Source of the DNA: a virus
Length of the DNA: 64,000 bases
IMG/VR virus record: IMGVR_UViG_3300031787_000016
Location: 83,779 to 147,778 of that record
Reading direction: 5' to 3' (one strand)
Positions 39,127 to 48,605 of this stretch are shown here, piece after piece. Both the position numbers and the translations under genes were made by a program. The notes under the pieces were generated by a model. That model did no database searches and was not told the origin of the DNA. It was given only the letters and a program-made list of their open reading frames with translations. The first letter of the stretch is position 1; each line of letters opens with the position of its first letter.

Positions 39127-40057
39127 GAAACTGTTTGAATATCGTCCGTTCATTGAGTATGCTGGTGAAATAACTGAAGAATCAGGGAAACGCCAGTATA
39201 CGAGTAAATGTGGTTTGTCCTGTGCCTCGACAACGACTGTGTTAAGCCAATACGAAGATTTAACGAATGATAAGGGGGAGGATATCCTTGAAGTGTGGGG
39301 TAACAAAATGCGAAAATTAGGTCAAGACCCAGATTTAATCAGTCAAGAGTCAGCGCGAGTGGGTACTGCTGCTCATGCTTTAATCGAAAGTTACTTGATA
39401 GATGGCGTATACCCTCTAGGAAGCCTTGTAGAGCAAAAGTTAGCCTGTACTGCCATTGATAACTTCTATAGTCACGTAGACCCCGAATACGCACAAGTCG
39501 AGCAACCATTATTTTTTCACGGTAATATCCAAAAAAATCCAGAAAATTTCATGTTAGCTGGTAGATATGATAATCTCGTAAAAATCCCAGATAATACTTT
39601 CAAAACCGTAAAAACAGGAGAAATAATCTCAGAAAAATTTGTTATATGCGATTTAAAAACTAAAAGAAGCTACGAAAAACTTAAAAAAGGCGGTGTTAAG
39701 CTGAAGAGTCTAGGTCGCTCAGACAATGTGGATTTTATGTTTAAAAATTGCTTACAGGCATCATTCTACGCTGCTGCTTTGACTTTAGGCACTGACTTTA
39801 AAGAAAGATACGGTGCTGGAATAACGGGTGCAGTTCTCGTATACGTTAACGAAGAACGAAGTAAGCTGGCTTATCTATCACATTCGGATTTAAACTATTA
39901 TTGGAGGATTTTCAAGGATATTCTACGAGATTTCTATGGTATTAAGCCACTAGAGAGAAATTGGAAGCAGATGATAAGTGATGCGAACTGGCGACCAGAT
40001 TATGTTAATGGTGGGTATACAAGCAATATTCCTAAAGAGATTGAGTCAATAAAATGA
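39119..40057 (+). CDS. Cas4/RecB-like PD-(D/E)XK exonuclease
   Basis: 312 aa from 39119 (ATG overlapping the dUTPase end). ESARVGTAAHALIE supplies the N-terminal His, LAGRYDNLV the Asp, VICDLKTKR the DxK and CLQASFYAAAL the QxxxY helix of Cas4/RecB nucleases. Four Cys for an iron-sulphur cluster are not evident. It would resect DNA ends to give ssDNA for ERF and SSB. Confidence 0.82.
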   Translation: MAKKLFEYRPFIEYAGEITEESGKRQYTSKCGLSCASTTTVLSQYEDLTNDKGEDILEVWGNKMRKLGQDPDLISQESARVGTAAHALIESYLIDGVYPLGSLVEQKLACTAIDNFYSHVDPEYAQVEQPLFFHGNIQKNPENFMLAGRYDNLVKIPDNTFKTVKTGEIISEKFVICDLKTKRSYEKLKKGGVKLKSLGRSDNVDFMFKNCLQASFYAAALTLGTDFKERYGAGITGAVLVYVNEERSKLAYLSHSDLNYYWRIFKDILRDFYGIKPLERNWKQMISDANWRPDYVNGGYTSNIPKEIESIK

Positions 40058-41031
40058 GAATTAGACACTCTGACGGCAGAATAGAAGTAAAGCAGCATGA
40101 CTTTCAAATCCTAACCTATTTGCACAAGCTGGAGAATGTCTCAAACCACAGGAGTTGGATATCAGCAGATTGCCCTATTTGCGGTGAACATAAGCTTAAA
40201 ATCGTTGCGGAGGGAACCAAGAAAGGTGCATACTCATGCTATTCAAGCAGTCAATGTCATCTTCTCCGCAAAGAAGGCACAGGCTACCAACCGAGTCTGA
40301 TTGCAGCCAAATTGCAAGAGGGTGAGTTTCGACCTCGCCGTAGCTCATCCCCAAGGCAGATACGCATACCAAAACTTCGCGATATTATAAAGCCTCTGCC
40401 ACTTAACCTTAGTGAAATAGATGTTACCCAATTTTTCTCTTCTATCTCTTACAAGAAACCTTGGTCTACCTACTTTGAGAATGAAACAAAGTTTACTATC
40501 TATCCCTACGACGATTTTCAATTAATTAGGTGTGACCCAAGACATGAAAAAAAGTTTTTTTACTTTCGCATTAAAAAAGACAATGGAGAATGGTCAAATG
40601 AAGTTCCTACAAAGTTCAATCATGTCCCAGTATACAGGTCTTGTTATTTGGCGGCTTTCGTGGTCTTTGTCGAGGGGGAAAAGGTCGCTTCTTATCTTCA
40701 AGAGCTTGGTATAAATGCTGTCAGTTTTCCTTCTTTTGTTTACCAACAGTCACACCTAGCTAAGTTCTTAAGATGCTTATCCTACAAAGTGAAAAACATT
40801 ATCTATTTGGAAGACAATGATGAAACTGGAAAACAGAAAGCGCAGAAGTTCTTACAGGAAGCATGGAAAAGCGGCATCTCAGCATCAAGCTACAACATCG
40901 CGCAGTTACTCGGACGAGGTGCAGAAAAGAATTACGACGCGGCTGATGCAATTGAGAATTGGGAAATTTGTACTAGAGAAGAATTATTAGGATTATTAAA
41001 AGGATGCAATACACAGAAAGCCTTGGGTTAG
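40054..41031 (+). CDS. DNA primase with zinc ribbon and TOPRIM domain
   Basis: 325 aa. Zinc ribbon CPICGEHKLKI followed by CYSSSQC near residues 43-72, then TOPRIM: FVEGEKVASYL (conserved Glu) and YLEDNDETGKQKAQ (DxD). Makes RNA primers for lagging-strand synthesis. Overlaps the helicase gene by 28 nt, so primase and helicase are made together as separate proteins rather than fused as in T7. Confidence 0.88.
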   Translation: MRIRHSDGRIEVKQHDFQILTYLHKLENVSNHRSWISADCPICGEHKLKIVAEGTKKGAYSCYSSSQCHLLRKEGTGYQPSLIAAKLQEGEFRPRRSSSPRQIRIPKLRDIIKPLPLNLSEIDVTQFFSSISYKKPWSTYFENETKFTIYPYDDFQLIRCDPRHEKKFFYFRIKKDNGEWSNEVPTKFNHVPVYRSCYLAAFVVFVEGEKVASYLQELGINAVSFPSFVYQQSHLAKFLRCLSYKVKNIIYLEDNDETGKQKAQKFLQEAWKSGISASSYNIAQLLGRGAEKNYDAADAIENWEICTREELLGLLKGCNTQKALG

Positions 41032-42668
41032 AGAAAATTGATTTCACACTTGATAACCACAAAGCATTATTGGCAGAGTATGCTCAAGACCTTCGAGGGT
41101 TTGTCAAGTTCATGGAGGAAGAGGGGGTTGAGAACAAAAAACAAGCTTTGAGGTTACTCCGCAACAAGATAGCCTCTAAGTGGTATCCTCTTCTTGGTTT
41201 CGAGCCTAAAAACATCAGTGCTGACATTCAAGAACTGATGAATCCTACTCCAGTATTTGAACGCAGCATGAACCTCAAAAAAATACTTGAGAGCTACGAC
41301 CCCTCCGACCAGTGGCTTATTCCTAATCTCCTTCAAGCTGGCGGTATGTACATCTTCGGTGCTGAGCCAAAATGCGGAAAGTCGCTCCTAGCATACCAAC
41401 TAGCTTATTCGTTCGCAATTTCTGGACGCTTTTTAGGTCTTCCAGTTAAAAAAGGTCGCGTACTTTATTGGCAATTGGAAGAAAACAGAAAAACTATTGC
41501 CAGCAGAGTCTACATGGCTGGGTTTGGTAACAAGAATGATAAAGGAACTAGCTTACTAGTCAACTTTGACCCTGATGCCTTAGTAGTCGAGAGAATTTTT
41601 GATGCGACGATTGAGATTCCATACTTGCAAAAGAGAATAATGGAGTATTCGCCCACACTTGTTATCATCGACAGTCTTCGAGCTTCAACAGCTAACAGCG
41701 AGTTTTCAGAAAATTCTAGTGAGTTCGGTAAAATTGTAGCTAAATTGAAGCAAGTTTTCACGCAGACAGATACTTGCGGGGTTGTGATTCACCATTTATC
41801 GAAAGAAGGAGCTAAAAACGGTCAAAAAGGTAGTTTGGTCAACGCTCTGAGTGGTTCAACCTCAATTTCATCTAATAGTGATGGCATTATTGCCCTTTTC
41901 AAGACTAAAAAAGAAGACTACAACAAAGATACCAACTCCCCACTTACCCTAACAACGCTTCCAAGGCAAGGTAAGCCAATGACAATCGAATACAACATGG
42001 TTAAATTGGAAAACGGGCTAGACGGGCTTGAAGTGCTATCTGAGAGTGCTGATTCTAATCATGAACTCACTGGAAAACTACTTAGACATTTTGCTGCGAA
42101 TCATGGCAAAGCGTATATCGTGAAAGACCTACTATCTTTTGGAGGCACATTTGAAGTCAAGCAGAGTTTGGGATATTTAACTGAAAACCAGACAATTATT
42201 GCAGTTCATGATGGCACTCAAATGACTTATGTTATGCCCTCTGAGTCACTTTGGATGGTTGAGCCTGAGAAAGCTGCCAAGCAATACTCCCCTGCGGTTC
42301 TTGACGCACATAACGCAATGCTGTGCAAGGACAAACGCGCTCTCTACAACTTAACGCATGATTGGACTACCGAACGTCGCAAAGCTGCCCTCAAACTTCT
42401 CTTTTCTGACGAGGAGCGTGAGCGACTGAAGCAACTGACAACTTCGTTCTTATATCAAGTTGGTGATGTTGTATCCCACAATGGCGAAGATTTCACCGTA
42501 ACTTCAAGAAGCGAGAAAGCAAGTCTGCGCGATGTTACCTACACGGTCGTAGATGAAGCTGGGACAGAGTATGTCCTAGAGGAGATGTTAATCGATGGTA
42601 TTGCTGGTAATGTAGTTGCTGTAGAAAGTTCGGTTATTACTGAGGAGAGTATTGAAGATGAGTTTTAA
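41004..42668 (+). CDS. RepA/DnaB-like replicative helicase (RecA fold)
   Basis: 554 aa. Walker A GAEPKCGKS (119-127), Walker B LVIIDSLRA, sensor region VVIHHLSKEGAKNGQKGS and NALSGSTSISSNSDGII are typical of the AAA_25/RepA branch. The C-terminal domain carries a basic HTH-like region (EERERLKQLTTSFLYQV) and an SH3-like end. Hexameric helicase unwinding DNA ahead of the T7-like polymerase. Confidence 0.88.
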   Translation: MQYTESLGLEKIDFTLDNHKALLAEYAQDLRGFVKFMEEEGVENKKQALRLLRNKIASKWYPLLGFEPKNISADIQELMNPTPVFERSMNLKKILESYDPSDQWLIPNLLQAGGMYIFGAEPKCGKSLLAYQLAYSFAISGRFLGLPVKKGRVLYWQLEENRKTIASRVYMAGFGNKNDKGTSLLVNFDPDALVVERIFDATIEIPYLQKRIMEYSPTLVIIDSLRASTANSEFSENSSEFGKIVAKLKQVFTQTDTCGVVIHHLSKEGAKNGQKGSLVNALSGSTSISSNSDGIIALFKTKKEDYNKDTNSPLTLTTLPRQGKPMTIEYNMVKLENGLDGLEVLSESADSNHELTGKLLRHFAANHGKAYIVKDLLSFGGTFEVKQSLGYLTENQTIIAVHDGTQMTYVMPSESLWMVEPEKAAKQYSPAVLDAHNAMLCKDKRALYNLTHDWTTERRKAALKLLFSDEERERLKQLTTSFLYQVGDVVSHNGEDFTVTSRSEKASLRDVTYTVVDEAGTEYVLEEMLIDGIAGNVVAVESSVITEESIEDEF

Positions 42669-42861
42669 GATGAAAAGATTGTTTTTGCGCCACTATCTAA
42701 CTGCTTCTGCCTTTCTTCTTGGTGTAAGTTTATCTGCACTTATTTTAGCAATGGGCTACCCAAAAAATGCTTGGAATTATTTTACTCAATCTGGAATCGC
42801 TCTTGGCTCCAGTATAGGTATTTCTGTTGTCGGTAACAGGGCAAAGAAAAATGGCTACTAA
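42658..42861 (+). CDS. Small two-helix membrane protein, 67 aa
   Basis: MSFKMKRLFLRHYLTASAFLLGVSLSALILAMG and QSGIALGSSIGISVV are two membrane helices with a basic N-terminus. GAGGAGAG precedes the ATG. Lies inside the replication operon; may anchor the replisome or act on the envelope. Confidence 0.62.
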   Translation: MSFKMKRLFLRHYLTASAFLLGVSLSALILAMGYPKNAWNYFTQSGIALGSSIGISVVGNRAKKNGY

Positions 42862-43408
42862 AAAATTCTACGCTGGTATTGGTAGTCGTGAAACCCCCCA
42901 AGATGTACTTGAATCTATGCAGTATATTGCTGGCACACTCTATAAGAAGGGTTACATACTTCGGTCTGGAGGTGCTAACGGTGCTGACTCTGCGTTTGCA
43001 ATGGGGGCTGCTGAAGCTTCTTTTGGCAGTTCTAAGATACCTTACAAAGTGTACCTACCTTGGAACGGATTTAATGACCTTGAACATAACCCCTCAAGAG
43101 GTTTTTTTGATTCATCAACTGCTTCTACTTGGAACGAAGCCTTAGAGTTGGTCAACAAATATCACCCTTCTCCTGACAAACTTAGTCAAGGAGCAAGGAA
43201 ACTTCAAGCAAGAAATGCTTACCAAGTCCTCAGCACTACACTTAAAGACCCAGTAGATTTTGTAATTTGTTGGACAAAAGGTGGTAAACTGGTTGGCGGA
43301 ACAGCGCAAGCGATGAAAATTGCTCAGGATTTCGGGGTTCCGATTTACAATTTGGCGAATGTCGAAGATATACGAAGATTAAACAAAGAGGTAATGAGTA
43401 ATGTCTAG
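42851..43408 (+). CDS. SLOG/DprA-like Rossmann protein
   Basis: 185 aa. FYAGIGSRETP, GYILRSGGANGADSAF and FVICWTKGG..GGTAQAMKIA are the nucleotide-binding signature of the SLOG superfamily (GSR, SGGAxGAD, GGT). Members bind nucleotide or nucleotide-derived signals and include DprA and DUF2493-type proteins. Likely senses or modifies nucleotides; exact role unknown. Confidence 0.8.
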   Translation: MATKKFYAGIGSRETPQDVLESMQYIAGTLYKKGYILRSGGANGADSAFAMGAAEASFGSSKIPYKVYLPWNGFNDLEHNPSRGFFDSSTASTWNEALELVNKYHPSPDKLSQGARKLQARNAYQVLSTTLKDPVDFVICWTKGGKLVGGTAQAMKIAQDFGVPIYNLANVEDIRRLNKEVMSNV

Positions 43409-44003
43409 ACCTTTTAAGAAGAGGGTAAATTACCCTTGTGATTTTTGTGGGGTTTTAATTTCACTTACTGAATCGGAATTGAAATACAGACTATCTAGAA
43501 ACAAGTCTAAAATGACATTCTGTAGCGTGAGTTGTACTGCCCAAAAATTAACCGATAAGGAAGAACTTAGATTGAGGGGATTAAAAGGGTCTAAAGCCCT
43601 ATCACCAGAACAAAAAAGATATATAAACATACAAAGAAAATTGAAAAATTTAGATGAGTTCAGCCCTTTTAGATTATTTCTAAATGGTTCCCGCAAAAAA
43701 GGGCATAGACAATACGAAAATTTAACTTTACAATACCTTAAGGATGTCTGGGACAGTCAGAAAGGTATATGTGCTTTAACGGGTGTACCTATGGAGATTA
43801 GAGCAACTACTTTAGAGGTAAAGAAACGACCTAGAACACCTTTATGGGGAGCTAGTTTAGATAGGATTGACTCCAGTAAAGAATATGCCCAAGGGAATGT
43901 TCAATTTGTTTGTAAAGGTGCTAACCTTATGAAGAATAATCACACTAATGACGAAGCTTTGAAATTTGTAAAAATGATAATAGAGAGTAGACAAAATGAC
44001 TAG
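43401..44003 (+). CDS. HNH endonuclease with N-terminal Cys pairs
   Basis: 200 aa. N-terminal CDFCGV and CSVSCTAQ form a zinc finger, then LTLQYLKDVWDSQKGICALTGVPM, SLDRIDSSKEYAQGNVQFVCKGANLMKNN is the HNH core (Asp/His replaced by LDRID...N). Free-standing in the replication operon, similar in role to homing endonucleases. Confidence 0.82.
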   Translation: MSRPFKKRVNYPCDFCGVLISLTESELKYRLSRNKSKMTFCSVSCTAQKLTDKEELRLRGLKGSKALSPEQKRYINIQRKLKNLDEFSPFRLFLNGSRKKGHRQYENLTLQYLKDVWDSQKGICALTGVPMEIRATTLEVKKRPRTPLWGASLDRIDSSKEYAQGNVQFVCKGANLMKNNHTNDEALKFVKMIIESRQND

Positions 44004-44670
44004 AAAAATTATAGCTGCTATATCTTCAATCAACGGAGGTAAAGACTTCATCATGAATCGCTTGCAGTCCCGATTGATTTATCAGCATCGCTACACCATG
44101 TCTACTGTAAGAACTCGCTTTGCAGACTCGTTGAATGAAGCCATAGCTCCGATTCTTGGCATTAGTGGTAAGGAATTGCAAGACCGCAGCTTGAAAGAAG
44201 AGAAACGATTTGTATTTGGCGCTAACCGTTCTGGCATCGAGTCTAAGTGGTCTTCAAGAGATGTGCAGAAAAGAGTAGGGCAATTACTTCGCGAAAATCT
44301 TGGCGAAGATGTGTTTATTAATGCCCTCGATAGGAAGTATGGTAATTCTGCAAGTATTTTGCTCATTTCAGATTTACGTTACCAGAATGAACTCGATTGG
44401 GTGAAGCGACAAGGTGGTAAAGTTGTGTACATTCACAACGAAGCTGCTGCTAAGGCTCAGAAGGCAAGAGAGACTCTTCATGGTTGGGTAGAACCTAACA
44501 AGAGTATGCGGTACGGTACACATCGCCCACCAGAGAGTGAGTTGTTACAGTGGGATTTTTATAACAAGGTGGAGATACCTGACTACTGGCTTGATAATAA
44601 TGATTTCAGCGCTACGCAGCCTTTTGATGATTTTGTGAAGTTTGTTTTAAACTATTTGGAGGAAGGTTAA
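43996..44670 (+). CDS. Deoxynucleoside monophosphate kinase (gp1-like)
   Basis: 224 aa. P-loop-like INGGKDF, RFADSLNEAIAPILGISGKELQDRSLKEEKR, RDVQKRVGQLLRENLGEDVFI and ISDLRYQNELDWVKRQGGKVVYI match phage dNMP kinases of the T4 gene 1 type. Phosphorylates dNMPs, supplying RNR- and TS-derived nucleotides to the polymerase. Co-directional and overlapping the HNH gene. Confidence 0.85.
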   Translation: MTRKIIAAISSINGGKDFIMNRLQSRLIYQHRYTMSTVRTRFADSLNEAIAPILGISGKELQDRSLKEEKRFVFGANRSGIESKWSSRDVQKRVGQLLRENLGEDVFINALDRKYGNSASILLISDLRYQNELDWVKRQGGKVVYIHNEAAAKAQKARETLHGWVEPNKSMRYGTHRPPESELLQWDFYNKVEIPDYWLDNNDFSATQPFDDFVKFVLNYLEEG

Positions 44671-47238
44671 GTGACAGATAGAATTTTAGTTCTGGATATT
44701 GAAACTGACAACCTCCTCTCAGGGATGCTCGACTATTCTAGCTTCCCTTACAAACTACTGCCTAGTGCGAAGTTGCACTGTGTTGTTGTGCGTGATGTGA
44801 ACACAGGCGAGACTTGGAGTGCAGAAAAAGAAAGTGTTACTAGGGATTGGCTTGCTGGTGTTCTCAAGGGTTGCACACACTTGGTTGCTCACAATGGCAT
44901 CTCATTTGACTTTCCAGCACTGAAGCTATTTGGTGTTCTTGACTATAGAATTGGATACCTCGACCAAAGCGATGAAGTATTTGGTCAGCCTTGCCAAATT
45001 GTTGATACACTGCTCTTGTCTCGTTTGCTAAGTCCTGACCGCTATACTCCTGAAGGAATGGGGCATTCGCTCGAAGCTTGGGGGGCGAGGCTTGGCGAAC
45101 ACAAGCAAGACTACAGAAGTGCTTGCATTGAGGCAGGTTACATTGAAAAAAATTCTGGTAAAAGTGAACAATTCCTAAACTGGACACCACTTTTACTCGA
45201 TTATTGTATTCAGGATACTGTAGTCACTTGCAAGCTGTTTCAACGTTTGTGGTCTGAGTATTTAGAGTATTCAGGATGGCATCAAGCCTTTAAGATGGAA
45301 TCGAAGCTTTGCGATTTGGCACTTAGAAGAGAGCATTTTGGTTTTGCATTTGATGAAAAGGCAGCGCGTGAAGCAGTCCAAGACTTACAAGAAAAGATGA
45401 AGGTGATTGCAGATAGCATTAATCCTCTATTACCCCCCAAACCTCGTAATAAAGGCGAATTAGCGGAAGTTACCCCCCCAGCAAATCAGCTAAAAACCCA
45501 CAAAGCTATCTATCTTCCTAAAGTGCAGGTGAAAAAAGATGGTACATTGTCGGCTGCGGTTGTAAAGTTTCTAAAAAACCAAGAAGAAATTGCCTATGAA
45601 GAAGGAAGTTTTTCGTTTTGGTTCAATGCAACGTGCTATGAATTGCCATATTACGAGGCGTTAGTGCCAGAATTTACTGAACCTACCGAATCTATGGTGA
45701 AGTTCGCTAAAAAAGTTAACGGAACGCTTGATGAAATCGATGGAGAGTGGATTTTATTTTATAAAGGGCAAATGTACCCTCTTCCCTATAACGAGCCGCT
45801 AGAGACTCATATTGAAGCTGATATCGATAATATAGATTGGGTGAAGAGTTACCTTATTGAGTGTGGTTGGCATCCTCTCGAATACAGACAAAGAAATCTC
45901 ATCTGTGATTCTAAAAAACAGTCTATCCCTTATGAAAAACGTCTTGCAGCGCTCCAAAGATACGTTAAAGAAACTCTGGAAGATGGTAAATACAAAGAGC
46001 AGAGATTGGAAGTTCTTGAGCTTGATGAGAATAGTCTTTTTTCTGTGCTGGCTGAGAAAATAAAATCAAACAAACCAGTTTTAGTCCCAACAAGCCCGAT
46101 GGTGCGCTTAGGGGTTGAAAAAGAGCTTTGCCCCAATTTAACTAAGTTGGGTTCTGCTGTTTCTTTTGCTGGAGATTTTGCTTTGTACTTGACATATAAG
46201 CATCGTAAAAATTCGATAGCGGGGGGCATCTCCGAGGATTTTGATTTCGATGAAGAAAGCCCTCCGTCTGGATACTTAGCTCAGTTCCGTGAGGTAGATG
46301 GCAGAATACCAACCCCTTGCATTACTATAGGCTGCAATACAACGCGATACAAACATATTGGTGTTTGCAATATACCTAGAGTATCAAGTGTTTACGGTGA
46401 AGTTATTAGAGGCTTGTTTGGCTCTGGTAGCGAGTTTTGGGAAGGTGGTTTCGATATAAACTCCCTCGAAAATTGTATATCTGGACACTATGTAATACCG
46501 TTTCAAGGAGGAGAAGAACTAGCTCAAGCAATGGTAGCTGCAAAACCAAATGATTTGCATTCTTTGAACGCTAAGAAGTTAGGAATTAGTAGAGATGATG
46601 CTAAAAGTTTTAGCTATGCTTGCCTATACGGAGCGCAACCAGCTAAACTTGCAAAGATGCTATCAATTAGCTTGAAAAAAGCGCAACAACTCTATAACGA
46701 TTTCTGGAATGGTATGCCAGCATTGAAGGCATTGAAAGAAAAATTAGAGGCTTACTGGGAGAAGTCTGGAAAGCAACATATTCTCGGTTTGGACAAGCGA
46801 AAAATTATGACTCGAAGCAAACATTCATTGTTGAATGCCTTATTTCAAAGTGGTGGTGTTATCTCTGTTAAGTATGCTACTGTATTCATGATGCAGAGTT
46901 TTGAAGAGCAGGGGTATTGCACAGACCCATTTGTTAATAAGCCTGAAATCTGTCCAATGATAGAAATGCACGATGAAGTCCAACTTGCTATTACTAAAAA
47001 TATGGTTGAAATTCGTAATTTTGAAACAAAAGAACTTGCAGAAGAGTTTGTATCTTCTTGGCAAGGCGAGCAAATCAGTCCTATCTCTAAAGGCAAACGT
47101 GGCTATTACGTGGCAATGCCTAGCGTAATATCCAGAACTATTACTGAGTCTCTTGCAAAATCAGTATCAACTTTAAAATTAAGAGTCAATCTTGGTTTTG
47201 AGTTCAAAATTTCCCGTTCATGGGCAGGATGTCACTAA
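44671..47238 (+). CDS. T7-like family A DNA polymerase
   Basis: 855 aa; GTG start right after TAA with GGAGGAAGG upstream. N-terminal 3-5 exonuclease: LVLDIETDN (Exo I) and LVAHNGISFDFPALK (Exo II). Polymerase: motif A GGFDINSLENCISGHY (metal Asp), motif B RDDAKSFSYACLYGAQ, motif C EMHDEVQLA and the ending SRSWAGCH comparable to T7 polymerase. A region of about 250 residues between the exonuclease and the polymerase core is unfamiliar and larger than in T7. Replicates the phage genome, presumably with the primase and helicase here. Confidence 0.92.
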   Translation: MTDRILVLDIETDNLLSGMLDYSSFPYKLLPSAKLHCVVVRDVNTGETWSAEKESVTRDWLAGVLKGCTHLVAHNGISFDFPALKLFGVLDYRIGYLDQSDEVFGQPCQIVDTLLLSRLLSPDRYTPEGMGHSLEAWGARLGEHKQDYRSACIEAGYIEKNSGKSEQFLNWTPLLLDYCIQDTVVTCKLFQRLWSEYLEYSGWHQAFKMESKLCDLALRREHFGFAFDEKAAREAVQDLQEKMKVIADSINPLLPPKPRNKGELAEVTPPANQLKTHKAIYLPKVQVKKDGTLSAAVVKFLKNQEEIAYEEGSFSFWFNATCYELPYYEALVPEFTEPTESMVKFAKKVNGTLDEIDGEWILFYKGQMYPLPYNEPLETHIEADIDNIDWVKSYLIECGWHPLEYRQRNLICDSKKQSIPYEKRLAALQRYVKETLEDGKYKEQRLEVLELDENSLFSVLAEKIKSNKPVLVPTSPMVRLGVEKELCPNLTKLGSAVSFAGDFALYLTYKHRKNSIAGGISEDFDFDEESPPSGYLAQFREVDGRIPTPCITIGCNTTRYKHIGVCNIPRVSSVYGEVIRGLFGSGSEFWEGGFDINSLENCISGHYVIPFQGGEELAQAMVAAKPNDLHSLNAKKLGISRDDAKSFSYACLYGAQPAKLAKMLSISLKKAQQLYNDFWNGMPALKALKEKLEAYWEKSGKQHILGLDKRKIMTRSKHSLLNALFQSGGVISVKYATVFMMQSFEEQGYCTDPFVNKPEICPMIEMHDEVQLAITKNMVEIRNFETKELAEEFVSSWQGEQISPISKGKRGYYVAMPSVISRTITESLAKSVSTLKLRVNLGFEFKISRSWAGCH

Positions 47239-47240
47239 GT

Positions 47241-47348
47241 ATGAAAACAACTTCAGAGGTTTTTGTAAAAGAAGCCATATCCCTACGATACGGAGCCAAG
47301 CGCTTAGTAAGGAGGTTCTTGTTCAGGTTGAGGCTTCTGGGGCATTAA
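47241..47348 (+). CDS. Tiny basic protein, 35 aa
   Basis: ATG 2 nt after the polymerase stop; TTSEVFVKEAISLRYGAKRL then RRFLFRLRLLGH. Basic amphipathic helix. No good SD; it may be real because of tight spacing, or part of the homing-endonuclease leader. Confidence 0.35.
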   Translation: MKTTSEVFVKEAISLRYGAKRLVRRFLFRLRLLGH

Positions 47349-47426
47349 GCTCATGAGGTTTGGTAAAATCATGCTGACGTATTTGTATGTTAGTATAACT
47401 AGGCTACTAAAACTAATACTGCCAAT

Positions 47427-48599
47427 ATGCCAAAAGTAACAACCACATCATTTATTGAGAGGTCTAATAAAAGTCATAGTAACAAATATGACTACTCTTT
47501 GTCTGAGTACATATCTAGTACCTTTCCCGTAAAAATAATTTGTCCGATTCACGGTTTATTTGAGCAGATGCCTAGTGGTCATATGCAGGGAGAGGGTTGT
47601 AATAAATGCGGTTGCGAAGCGACAGCAGCTAAACGTAGGGTTAGTCACGAAGAATTTTTAAAACGCTTATATAATAAATTCCCTAACTTCCCCTATAAAT
47701 TCTTGTCTAATTGCAAAGGACTTTATAGCCCAATAACATTAAAAGATAAGTATGGATTACATGAAATGTTGCCAGCCTCAATACTAAGAGGAGCTTCCCC
47801 GTCGTTTAGAAGTGCTACCAATAAAAACCTGTACTTTATAAACAAGGCTAGAGAAATACACGGAAATACTTATAGCTACGATAGGTTTGAATATACTCTT
47901 TATGGCTCTAAAAGTAAGATTACTTGCCTTAAACATGGAGATTTTCTACAATCTGCTATGGGGCATTTGGATGGAGATGGTTGCCCCCAATGTGGGGGTG
48001 AGAGAGTTGGGGAAGCGAAAAGATATACGCGACAAGAGTTTATAGAAAGGGCAAATGAAAAACACTCAAGCTTTTATAGTTACGATAAGTTAATCTATAC
48101 AACCGCAGCCGATAAGATAACTGTCACCTGCCCTAAACACGGAGACTTTAAAATCTTGCCAAGTGGTCATTTGCAAGGTACTGGTTGTAGTGTTTGTGGT
48201 AGAGATAAAACTAATATAGCTAACTATGAAAACCCTCATGGTTGGGGATTAATAGCTTGGAAGAAAAATGCAAAATCCTCTAAATATTTCGATAGTTACA
48301 AAGTATATTTTGTAAAATTATCGGGCGAAGAAGAAAACTTCTATAAGGTAGGGAGGACTTACAACACCATAAAGAGACGTTTTAAAAACGATATGCCTTA
48401 TGCATACGAACTTATCCACGTTATATCTAGTGACGACCCTAGCCTAATATTTAAATTAGAGAACCATCTTCAGCGAATCTTCAAGAAATACAAATATACT
48501 CCTAAAAAGACTTTCGATGGTAAGTCTGAATGTTTTTATTTTGACAATCAAAATTTAATCTCTTCTGTCATTAGAGAGATGTCAGATTATTCGGCTTAG
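47427..48599 (+). CDS. Zinc-ribbon repeat protein with C-terminal GIY-YIG-like domain
   Basis: 390 aa. Three repeats of the form [IK]..CP.HG.F......H..G.GC..CG (CPIHGLF...GCNKCG; CLKHGDF...GCPQCG; CPKHGDF...GCSVCG) would bind three zincs and DNA. C-terminal FYKVGRTYNTIKRRF resembles the GIY-YIG/T5orf172 core, and ENHLQRIFKKYK the following helix with the catalytic Glu. Unusually AT-rich compared with the polymerase upstream, consistent with a mobile homing endonuclease inserted after the polymerase gene. Confidence 0.8.
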   Translation: MPKVTTTSFIERSNKSHSNKYDYSLSEYISSTFPVKIICPIHGLFEQMPSGHMQGEGCNKCGCEATAAKRRVSHEEFLKRLYNKFPNFPYKFLSNCKGLYSPITLKDKYGLHEMLPASILRGASPSFRSATNKNLYFINKAREIHGNTYSYDRFEYTLYGSKSKITCLKHGDFLQSAMGHLDGDGCPQCGGERVGEAKRYTRQEFIERANEKHSSFYSYDKLIYTTAADKITVTCPKHGDFKILPSGHLQGTGCSVCGRDKTNIANYENPHGWGLIAWKKNAKSSKYFDSYKVYFVKLSGEEENFYKVGRTYNTIKRRFKNDMPYAYELIHVISSDDPSLIFKLENHLQRIFKKYKYTPKKTFDGKSECFYFDNQNLISSVIREMSDYSA

Positions 48600-48605
48600 G
48601 TTAAT

